Positions 46,064 through 56,800 of a stretch of DNA of 64,000 bases are shown here, one piece after another (position 1 is the first letter of the stretch; each line of letters begins with the position of its first letter). This DNA comes from Apostichopus japonicus (Eukaryota; Echinodermata; Holothuroidea; Aspidochirotida; Stichopodidae), in NCBI RefSeq assembly GCF_037975245.1, contig NC_092564.1, positions 10,518,484-10,582,483 on the forward strand. The letters run 5' to 3'. Position numbers and translations under genes: made by a program. Under the pieces are notes generated by a model. That model worked only from the letters and a program-made list of their open reading frames with translations. It made no database searches and had not been told where the DNA came from.

Positions 46064-46068
46064 CACTG

Positions 46069-47274
46069 TAACAGTATGTACAGTAGTCAAAAGGAACGAT
46101 TACTGAAATGCTTTCTAGATACACTGTTCACCTCAACAGCATATCCAGTTCATTTAAAGGTTTGTTATATACAATGTATTAAAGACAGTTATAAGGGAAG
46201 AGAGGTGGAAAGGGGGCATATTTCATGAAAAACATTCAAATTTGTTGCTCGGCAAAGAACAACGTCAAATTACCTTATTCTCCATTGGTGGCGAGCACTG
46301 GTTCCTATACTGTAGTTACAACAGTAGATCTCCCATGGAAGCATCAGGATATCTCTTTCTGCTGTCAGAGTTGTTTGGGATTTGTTGTTACCTCATCTAA
46401 CCAGTTGAGTCCATTGATACCACACCCATTCAAAGTATATAGCTGTGAATGCTGAGGACTTAGCACATCAACTTTCTCTGAATATTGACAAAACAACAGA
46501 AAACTAATGATAGTGAAAATAGGCTCAAAAACCCCTTGATGCGCATATGCAGGAGCAGAAAATGCATACCTTTGTGGATTATTTGCTGAATAGGACTCAA
46601 AACATTCTCTGTGCAAGGTTTTAGCACTCAGCAGCCACTCCACTTAGGATACAGACCTCATACAACATTGTGCTACAGCTGGTGTAGACGTGGTCTAGGG
46701 TACTAACGTAGCGCCATTATGAACCTGAGGCCTAAGCTAACAACATTATTCGTATTTCATGCATTGAAACTGAGTATTTGTCCTTAGTCAAACACCAGGT
46801 ACTTCCAACTTTAGCAAAAATAACCTAAAATATGGTTACCATGTACTTCAGGTGCCCACAGATGTCAAATTTCACTGAACTTAGTCGTTCACGCCACACA
46901 CACGGTAAGCATTTCGGTCTGATTCTGAAGGATTTTGAATATCGTGCATTTGGCACCTACTTATAGCAGGGTCAAGGAAGGAATAAAATTACGGAAGCTT
47001 TGGTAGGTCAAGGATAAATGATCCAATAGTGTATTGGGGAGGAAAACTGGTCAGAAACGCTCAAAATGTTGTTCTAGTCTCATGTATAGAAACGCACATG
47101 CTCTTTGTGGTACTTTAAGGCTGTAAAACTAATTTATGCGTAAAAATCACCCAAGCTTGAAATTTTCAGACGTTTGCTTGAAAACCATATTTACACACAT
47201 AGCAACTACTTTTGTCCAAAATTGGGACTTCTAGCACTTAAAATGAAAAATTTGGCATTTTTGCTTAAGGTAGC
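46069..47274. other. Unassigned sequence
   Basis: No gene or clear repeat recognised. Open frames at 46225-46455 (+) and 46365-46643 (-) overlap each other and have no domain. Confidence 0.4.
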
Positions 47275-47278
47275 ATAC

Positions 47279-47745
47279 GCCCATTAAAAGCCCCATTGAC
47301 TTACACACTAAATCACAAAAGTAATGTGGTCTCTTAGTCTAGATAGAAGTTTTCACTAGCTGAACGCTACCCATCACCGGATAGCTGACAAATTGGCCTT
47401 TCATGGCACTACCAGGTTTCCGTACCATGACCATGAAGATTTTTTGCTATCCGAGCCGGAAGTTTTCGTCACTTGTAAACAAACCTCTTCACTCAGTGGT
47501 AAACAAATTTCCTACGCTGCTCCTGGGAGGCCTAAAGGGGTCTAAAATTGCCTCAATTGACCCAATTTTCTCACCACATGTTTATTTTATTTATTTGTTT
47601 TTCCACAGAAGTACAAAGTACATGTACTTCCATTAATGCTCTTTAACATGCAAGCCACAAAAAAAAACTAGATTATGATTGAAAACAGGTCACAAAAGAT
47701 GTTCTCCCGCTGCTTTTTGGCGGATTGATACAGACTCTGCCAACC
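47279..47745. mobile_element. TTAA-target MITE, copy 5, with a nested insertion
   Basis: Preceded by TTAA (47275-47278), begins GGTAGCATACGCCCATTAAA. The right end is eroded (CTCTGCCAACC). A ~40-bp piece reading TTTATTTGTTTTTCCACAGA and AGTACAAAG is inserted at ~47580-47622; the same piece occurs as a LINE end at 50314-50350. The flank to 47930 matches 40424-40607. Confidence 0.7.
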
Positions 47746-47930
47746 TAAGTGAGAGATGATTTTTTTTTAATTACCAAAATGATACTTTTTATTGTCGTCA
47801 CAATATAAACCACAACAGAATTCTATGCAATTATCATTTTAGGTCCATAAAGATGTATTTTCAGAGATTTCAGTATACACGGTGCAGTGTGTAGATACAC
47901 ATATGAGCAATACTGTGTAAGCAGTAGGGG

Positions 47931-49960
47931 TTAGCAGCATAAGATCGCGGAAAAGCAAACTGCGGTGGCCGGTTCTCGAGCCCAGGATCCAAAATACGTC
48001 GCACTCTCGAGGTACATAGCACAACCAACTGCGCCACGGCAGCTGTTAATATAAATGTATGTTCGTTTCTAATACTGAAAGTTCCCGATACCGTATAAGA
48101 TCGCGGCAAAAGCAAACTGCGATTGCCGGGTCTCAAGCCCAGGATTCAAAATACGTCGCGCTCTTGAGGTACATAGCACAACCAACTGCGCCACGGCAGC
48201 TGTTGATATAAATGTATGTTCGTTTCTAATACTAAAACTTCCCGATACCGTATAAGATCGCGGCAAAAGCAAACTGCGGTTGCCGGTTCTCGAGCCCAGG
48301 ATCCAAAATACGTCTCGCCCTCGAGGTACAGAGCACAACCAACTGCGCCATGGCAGCTGTTAGTATAAATGTATGTTCGTTTCTAATACTAAAACTTACC
48401 GATACCGTATAAGATCGCCGCAAAAGCAAACTGCGGTTGCCGGTTCTCGAGCCCAGGATCCAAAATACGTCTCGCCCTCGAGGTACAGAGCACAACCAAC
48501 TGCGCCATGGCAGCTGTTAGTATAAATGTATTTTCGTTTCTAATACTTAAAGTTCCCGATACCGTATAAGATCGCGGCAAAAGCAAACTGCGGTGGCCAG
48601 TTCTCGAGCCCAGGATTCAAAATACGTCGCGCTCTCGAGGAACAGAGCACAACCAACTGCGCCACGGCAGCTGTTGGTATAAATGTATGTTCGTTTCTAA
48701 TACTTAAACTTGACGAAATCGTATAAGATCGCCGCAAAAGCAAACTGCGGTGGCCGGTTCTCGAGCCCAGGATCCAAAATACGTCGCACTCTCGAGGTAC
48801 ATAGCACAACCAACTGCGCCACGGCAGCTGTTAATATAAATGTATGTTCGTTTCTAATACTTAAAGTTCCCGATACCGAATAAGATCGCGGCAAAAGCAA
48901 ACTGCGGTGGCAGGTTCTCGAGCCCAGGATCCAAAATACGTCGCACTCTCGAGGTACATAGCACAACCAACTGCGCCACGGCAGCTGTTAATATAAATGT
49001 ATGTTCATTTCTAATACTGAAAGTTCCCGATACCGTATAAGATCGCGGCAAAAGCAAACTGCGATTGCCGGGTCTCAAGCCCAGGATTCAAAATACGTCG
49101 CGCTCTTGAGGTACATAGCACAACCAACTGCGCCACGGCAGCTGTTAATATAAATGTATGTTCGTTTCTAATACTAAAACTTCCCGATACCGTATAAGAT
49201 CGCGGCAAAAGCAAATTCGGTTGCCGGTTCTCGAGCCCAGGATCCAAAATACGTCTCGCCCTCGAGGTACAGAGCACAACCAACTGCGCCATGGCAGCTG
49301 TTAGTATAAATGTATGTTCGTTTCTAATACTTAAAGTTCCCGATACCGTATAAGATCGCGGCAAAAGCAAACTGCGGTGGCCAGTTCTCGAGCCCAGGAT
49401 TCAAAATACGTCGCGCTCTCGAGGAACAGAGCACAACCAACTGCGCCACGGCAGCTGTTGGTATAAATGTATGTTCGTTTCTAATACTTAAACTAGACGA
49501 AATCGTATAAGATCGCCGCAAAAGCAAACTGCGGTTGCCGGTTCTCGAGCCCAGGATCCAAAATACGTCTCGCCCTCGAGGTACATAGCACAACCAACTG
49601 CGCCACGGCAGCTGTTAGTATAAATGTATGTTCGTTTCTAATACTTAAACTTGACGATACCGTATAAGATCGCGGCAAAAGCAAACTGCGGTGGCCGGTT
49701 CTCGAGCCCAGGATTCAAAATACGTCGCGATCTCGAGGAACAGAGCACAACCAACTGCGCCACGGCAGCTGTTGGTATAAATGTATGTTGGTTTCTAATA
49801 CTTAAACTTGACGAAATCGTATAAGATCGCCGCAAAAGCAAACTGCGGTGGCCAGGTCTCGAGCCCAGGATCCAAAATACGTCTCGCTCTCGAGGAACAG
49901 AGCACAACCAACTGCGCCACGGCAGCTGTTGGTATAAATGTATGTTCTTTTCTAATACGT
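47931..49960 (-). repeat. tRNA-like tandem array 2 (157-bp unit, ~13 units)
   Basis: Every unit, read on the minus strand, has an A box TGGCGCAGTTGG, a D arm with GCGC/GTGC pairing, and a B-box-like GGCTCGAGAACC or GGCTTGAGACCC. The latter form restores all five T-stem pairs. CTTTTGCC follows as a T-run. The rest of the unit is a spacer with GTTCGTTTCTAATACTTAAA, GTTCCCGATACCGTATAAGA and CGCGGCAAAAGC. Acceptor stems pair poorly. The 157-bp period is not a multiple of three, which produces a ladder of ~89-codon minus-strand frames that are repeat artefacts. Variant patterns show internal duplication of several units. Confidence 0.85.
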
Positions 49961-50054
49961 ATCGTTATCGTATCGTATCGTAAATATTATCACCATATAT
50001 AGTATTCATTGATTGTCGAATTATTCTATTTTGTATTGTTATGTAAATACTTTT

Positions 50055-50170
50055 CTTCTTTCCTTAATACAGGGAGTCTTCTACTTTGTTAAGCGGTTGT
50101 ACGCTTTTTGGAAGACTTCCTTCACACTGTAAATTTACACGTGAAAAACAAATGAATAAATCAAATCAAA
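50055..50170 (+). mobile_element. LINE 3'-tail relic
   Basis: GGAGTCTTCTACTTTGTTAA, GGAAGACTTCCTTCACACTG, ACACGTGAAAAACAAATGAA and an ATCAA-repeat tail. Same family as 10325-10440, opposite orientation. Confidence 0.65.
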
Positions 50171-50310
50171 TCAAATATTTTGTTTATTTGTATATTTGTA
50201 TATTTTGTATATTTTGTATATTTGTATATTTTGTATATTTGTATATTTGTATATTTTGTATATTTGTATATTTGATATATTTCTATATTTTGTATATATT
50301 TGTATATTTC
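50166..50310. repeat. TTTGTATA-type microsatellite
   Basis: Tandem TATTTGTATATTTTG-like units of about 8-18 bp; similar short runs return at 50645-50765. An open frame here encodes only Tyr/Ile/Phe/Cys repeats. Confidence 0.8.
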
Positions 50311-50400
50311 ATTTCATTTATTTATTTGTTTTTTCCACAGAAGTACAAAGCGGAGTCTTCCATCAAGCTTAAAAGCTTAACAAAGTGGAAGACTATTTAA
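50311..50400 (-). mobile_element. LINE 3'-tail relic, second subfamily, minus strand
   Basis: Reversed, it reads AGTCTTCCACTTTGTTAAGC, GGAAGACTCCGCTTTGTACT and TCTGTGGAAAAAACAAATAA with an AAATGAAATG tail: related to, but distinct from, the CACGTGAAAAAAC subfamily. Confidence 0.55.
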
Positions 50401-50754
50401 AGAAAAAAATTAATTAATAAATACAAATTGATTGTTTGTTATATAATGTACAGAAACTGCTGAAGTAAATAACTCATTTACATAATTTAATATGATGATA
50501 TCAAATCTTTTTTAAACATTTCTTAAATGAATTCTTTGTAGCCTTAGATTTAACGGTATTGCTTAATGAGTTCCATAACTTAGTTGCACGGTTGCGAAAG
50601 CTGCGTGTACCTAATTTCGTATGATAGAAGTTGCAGTAAGCATTTTGTCTATATTATACAAAATTTGTATATTTGATGAATAAATCAAATCAAATCAAAT
50701 CAAATATTTTGTATATTTTGTACAAATCAAATATTTTGTATATTTTTGTACAAC
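50401..50754. other. AT-rich spacer between arrays
   Basis: Partly LINE-derived (GCACGGTTGCGAAAGCTGCG), partly simple repeats ending in ATCAAATCAAATCAAAT. No gene. Confidence 0.4.
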
Positions 50755-50810
50755 AATTTTGTATATTTGCACGTGAAAAAACAAAATAAATCAAATCAAA
50801 TCAAATCAAA
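50755..50810 (+). mobile_element. LINE tail abutting array 3
   Basis: TTGCACGTGAAAAAACAAAA followed by the ATCAA-repeat tail. The first unit of the 165-bp satellite follows directly. Confidence 0.6.
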
Positions 50811-53800
50811 AGATAGGCAAAAGACGTCATCACCCGGGGTTCGAACCACGGATGCAAAAGAGAGTCTCGATCTACAGCTCGTACAGTGCGCCAGGCCATC
50901 GCGCCACTGTATGGACTGAGATATTAGGTGGGTTAACTAATACTTACAGCTCCCCGTGTAGGCACTTGCTGTAAAAGATCGGCAAAAGACGTCATCACCC
51001 GGGGTTCGAACAACGGATGCAAAAGAGAGTCTCGATCTTCAGCTCGTACAGTGCGCCAAGCCATCGCGCCACTGTATGGACTGAGATATTAGGTGGATTA
51101 ACTAATACTTACAGCTCTCCGTGTAGGCACTTGCTGTAAAAGATCGGCAAAAGACGTCATCACCCGGGGTTCGAACCACGGATGCAAAAGAGAGTCTCGA
51201 TCTTCAGCTCGTACAGTGCGCCAAGCCATCGCGCCACTGTATGGACTGAGATATTAGGTGGATTAACTAATACTTACAGCTCCCCGTGTAGGCACTTGCT
51301 GTAAAAGATCGGCAAAAGACGTCATCACCCGGGCTTCGAACCACGGATGCAAAAGAGAGTCTCGATCTTCAGCTCGTACAGTGCGCGAAGCCATCGCGCC
51401 ACTGTATGGACTGAGATATTAGGTGGATTAACTAATACTTACAGCTCCCCGTGTAGGCACTTGCTGTAAAAGATCGGCAAAAGACGTCATCACCCGGGGT
51501 TCGAACCACGGATGCAAAAGAGAGTCTCGATCTTCAGCTCGTACAGTGCGCCAAGCCATCGCGCCACTGTATGGACTGAGATATTAGGTGGATTAACTAA
51601 TACTTACAGCTCCCCGTGTAGGCACTTGCTGTAAAAGATCGGCAAAAGACGTCATCACCCGGGGTTCGAACCACGGATGCAAAAGAGAGTCTCGATCTTC
51701 AGCTCGTACAGTGCGCCAAGCCATCGCGCCACTGTATGGACTGAGATATTAGGTGGATTAACTAATACTTACAGCTCCCCGTGTAGGCACTTGCTGTAAA
51801 AGATCGGCAAAAGACGTCATCACCCGGGGTTCGAACCACGGATGCAAAAGAGAGTCTCGATCTTCAGCTCGTACAGTGCGCCAAGCCATCGCGCCACTGT
51901 ATGGACTGAGATATTAGGTGGATTAACTAATACTTACAGCTCCCCGTGTAGGCACTTGCTGTAAAAGATCGGCAAAAGACGTCATCACCCGGGGTTCGAA
52001 CCACGGATGCAAAAGAGAGTCTCGATCTTCAGCTCGTACAGTGCGCCAAGCCATCGCGCCACTGTATGGACTGAGATATTAGGTGGATTAACTAATACTT
52101 ACAGCTCCCCGTGTAGGCACTTGCTGTAAAAGATCGGCAAAAGACGTCATCACCCGGGGTTCGAACTACGGATGCAAAAGAGAGTCTCGATCTTCAGCTC
52201 GTACAGTGCGCCAAGCCATCGCGCCACTGTATGGACTGAGATATTAGGTGGATTAACTAATACTTACAGCTCCCCGTGTAGGCACTTGCTGTAAAAGATC
52301 GGCAAAAGACGTCATCACCCGGGGCTCGAACCACGGATGCAAAAGAGAGTCTCGATCTTCAGCTCGTACAGTGCGCCAAGCCATCGCGCCACTGTATGGA
52401 CTGAGATATTAGGTGGATTAACGAATACTTACAGCTCCCCGTGTAGGCACTTGCTGTAAAAGATCGGCAAAAGACGTCAACACCCGGGGTTCGAACCACG
52501 GATGCAAAAGAGAGTCTCGATCTTCAGCTCGTACAGTGCGCCAAGCCATCGCGCCACTGTATGGACTGAGATATTAGGTGGATTAACTAATACTTACAGC
52601 TCCCCGTGTAGGCACTTGCTGTAAAAGATCGGCAAAAGACGTCATCACCCGGGGTTCGAACCACGGATGCAAAAGAGAGTCTCGATCTTCAGCTCGTACA
52701 GTGCGCCAAGCCATCGCGCCACTGTATGGACTGAGATATTAGGTGGATTAACTAATACTTACAGCTCCCCGTGTAGGCACTTGCTGTAAAAGATCGGCAA
52801 AAGACGTCATCACCCGGGGTTCGAACCACGGATGCAAAAGAGAGTCTCGATCTTCAGCTCGTACAGTGCGCCAAGCCATCGCGCCACTGTATGGACTGAG
52901 ATATTAGGTGGATTAACTAATACTTACAGCTCCCCGTGTAGGCACTTGCTGTAAAAGATCGGCAAAAGACGTCATCACCCGGGGTTCGAACCACGGATGC
53001 AAAAGAGAGTCTCGATCTTCAGCTCGTACAGTGCGCCAAGCCATCGCGCCACTGTATGGACTGAGATATTAGGTGGATTAACTAATACTTACAGCTCCCC
53101 GTGTAGGCACTTGCTGTAAAAGATCGGCAAAAGACGTCATCACCCGGGGTTCGAACCACGGATGCAAAAGAGAGTCTCGATCTTCAGCTCGTACAGTGCG
53201 CCAAGCCATCGCGCCACTGTATGGACTGAGATATTAGGTGGATTAACTAATACTTACAGCTCCCCGTGTAGGCACTTGCTGTAAAAGATCGGCAAAAGAC
53301 GTCATCACCCGGGGTTCGAACCACGGATGCAAAAGAGAGTCTCGATCTTCAGCTCGTACAGTGCGCCAAGCCATCGCACCACTGTATGGACTGAGATATT
53401 AGGTGGATTAACTAATACTTACAGCTCCCCGTGTAGGCACTTGCTGTAAAAGATCGGCAAAAGACGTCATCACCCGGGGTTCGAACCACGGATGCAAAAG
53501 AGAGTCTCGATCTTCAGCTCGTACAGTGCGCCAAGCCATCGCGCCACTGTATGGACTGAGATATTAGGTGGATTAACTAATACTTACAGCTCCCCGTGTA
53601 GGCACTTGCTGTAAAAGATCGGCAAAAGACGTCATCACCCGGGGTTCGAACCACGGATGCAAAAGAGAGTCTCGATCTTCAGCTCGTACAGTGCGCCAAG
53701 CCATCGCGCCACTGTATGGACTGAGATATTAGGTGGATTAACTAATACTTACAGCTCCCCGTGTAGGCACTTGCTGTAAAAGATCGGCAAAAGACGTCAT

Positions 53801-56800
53801 CACCCGGGGTTCGAACCACGGATGCAAAAGAGAGTCTCGATCATCAGCTCGTACAGTGCGCCAAGCCATCGCGCCACCGTATGGACTGAGATATTAGGTG
53901 GATTAACTAATACTTACAGCTCCCCGTGTAGGCACTTGCTGTAAAAGATCGGCAAAAGACGTCATCACCCGGGGTTCGAACCACGGATGCAAAAGAGAGT
54001 CTCGATCATCAGCTCGTACAGTGCGCCAAGCCATCGCGCCACCGTATGGACTGAGATATTAGGTGGATTAACTAATACTTACAGCTCCCCGTGTAGGCAC
54101 TTGCTGTAAAAGATCGGCAAAAGACGTCATCACCCGGGGTTCGAACCACGGATGCAAAAGAGAGTCTCGATCTTCAGCTCGTACAGTGCGCCAAGCCATC
54201 GCGCCACTGTATGGACTGAGATATTAGGTGGATTAACTAATACTTACAGCTCCCCGTGTAGGCACTTGCTGTAAAAGATCGGCAAAAGACGTCATCACCC
54301 GGGGTTCGAACCACGGATGCAAAAGAGAGTCTCGATCTTCAGCTCGTACAGTGCGCCAAGCCATCGCGCCACTGTATGGACTGAGATATTAGGTGGATTA
54401 ACTAATACTTACAGCTCCCCGTGTAGGCACTTGCTGTAAAAGATCGGCAAAAGACGTCATCACCCGGGGTTCGAACCACGGATGCAAAAGAGAGTCTCGA
54501 TCTTCAGCTCGTACAGTGCGCCAAGCCATCGCGCCACTGTATGGACTGAGATATTAGGTGGATTAACTAATACTTACAGCTCCCCGTGTAGGCACTTGCT
54601 GTAAAAGATCGGCAAAAGACGTCATCACCCGGGGTTCGAACCACGGATGCAAAAGAGAGTCTCGATCTTCAGCTCGTACAGTGCGCCAAGCCATCGCGCC
54701 ACTGTATGGACTGAGATATTAGGTGGATTAACTAATACTTACAGCTCCCCGTGTAGGCACTTGCTGTAAAAGATCGGCAAAAGACGTCATCACCCGGGGT
54801 TCGAACCACGGATGCAAAAGAGAGTCTCGATCTTCAGCTCGTACAGTGCGCCAAGCCATCGCGCCACTGTATGGACTGAGATATTAGGTGGATTAACTAA
54901 TACTTACAGCTCCCCGTGTAGGCACTTGCTGTAAAAGATCGGCAAAAGACGTCATCACCCGGGGTTCGAACCACGGATGCAAAAGAGAGTCTCGATCTTC
55001 AGCTCGTACAGTGCGCCAAGCCATCGCGCCACTGTATGGACTGAGATATTAGGTGGATTAACTAATACTTACAGCTCCCCGTGTAGGCACTTGCTGTAAA
55101 AGATCGGCAAAAGACGTCATCACCCGGGGTTCGAACCACGGATGCAAAAGAGAGTCTCGATCTTCAGCTCGTACAGTGCGCCAAGCCATCGCGCCACTGT
55201 ATGGACTGAGATATTAGGTGGATTAACTAATACTTACAGCTCCCCGTGTAGGCACTTGCTGTAAAAGATCGGCAAAAGACGTCATCACCCGGGGTTCGAA
55301 CCACGGATGCAAAAGAGAGTCTCGATCTTCAGCTCGTACAGTGCGCCAAGCCATCGCGCCACTGTATGGACTGAGATATTAGGTGGATTAACTAATACTT
55401 ACAGCTTCCCGTGTAGGCACTTGCTGTAAAAGATCGGCAAAAGACGTCATCACCCGGGGTTCGAACCACGGATGCAAAAGAGAGTCTCGATCTTCAGCTC
55501 GTACAGTGCGCCAAGCCATCGCGCCACTGTATGGACTGAGATATTAGGTGGATTAACTAATACTTACAGCTCCCCGTGTAGGCACTTGCTGTAAAAGATC
55601 GGCAAAAGACGTCATCACCCGGGGTTCGAACCACGGATGCAAAAGAGAGTCTCGATCTTCAGCTCGTACAGTGCGCCAAGGAATCGCGCCACTGTATGGA
55701 CTGAGATATTAGGTGGATTAACTAATACTTACAGCTCCCCGTGTAGGCACTTGCTGTAAAAGATCGGCAAAAGACGTCATCACCCGGGGTTCGAACCACG
55801 GATGCAAAAGAGAGTCTCGATCTTCAGCTCGTACAGTGCGCCAAGCCATCGCGCCACTGTATGGACTGAGATATTAGGTGGATTAACTAATACTTACAGC
55901 TCCCCGTGTAGGCACTTGCTGTAAAAGATCGGCAAAAGACGTCATCACCCGGGGTTCGAACTACGGATGCAAAAGAGAGTCTCGATCTTCAGCTCGTACA
56001 GTGCGCCAAGCCATCGCGCCACTGTATGGACTGAGATATTAGGTGGATTAACTAATACTTACAGCTCCCCGTGTAGGCACTTGCTGTAAAAGATCGGCAA
56101 AAGACGTCATCACCCGGGGTTCGAACCACGGATGCAAAAGAGAGTCTCGATCTTCAGCTCGTACAGTGCGCCAAGCCATCGCGCCACTGTATGGACTGAG
56201 ATATTAGGTGGATTAACTAATACTTACAGCTCCCCGTGTAGGCACTTGCTGTAAAAGATCGGCAAAAGACGTCATCACCCGGGGTTCGAACTACGGATGC
56301 AAAAGAGAGTCTCGATCTTCAGCTCGTACAGTGCGCCAAGCCATCGCGCCACTGTATGGACTGAGATATTAGGTGGATTAACTAATACTTACAGCTCCCC
56401 GTGTAGGCACTTGCTGTAAAAGATCGGCAAAAGACGTCATCACCCGGGGCTCGAACCACGGATGCAAAAGAGAGTCTCGATCTTCAGCTCGTACAGTGCG
56501 CCAAGCCATCGCGCCACTGTATGGACTGAGATATTAGGTGGATTAACTAATACTTACAGCTCCCCGTGTAGGCACTTGCTGTAAAAGATCGGCAAAAGAC
56601 GTCATCACCCGGGGCTCGAACCACGGATGCAAAAGAGAGTCTCGATCTTCAGCTCGTACAGTGCGCCAAGCCATCGCGCCACTGTATGGACTGAGATATT
56701 AGGTGGATTAACTAATACTTACAGCTCCCCGTGTAGGCACTTGCTGTAAAAGATCGGCAAAAGACGTCATCACCCGGGGTTCGAACCACGGATGCAAAAG

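Noticed and set aside
48069-49907. Ladder of ~89-codon minus-strand frames starting MCSVPR or MCYVPR
   Set aside because: They repeat with the 157-bp unit, overlap from unit to unit, and exist only because array 2 is tandem. The period is not a multiple of three and no conserved protein is implied.
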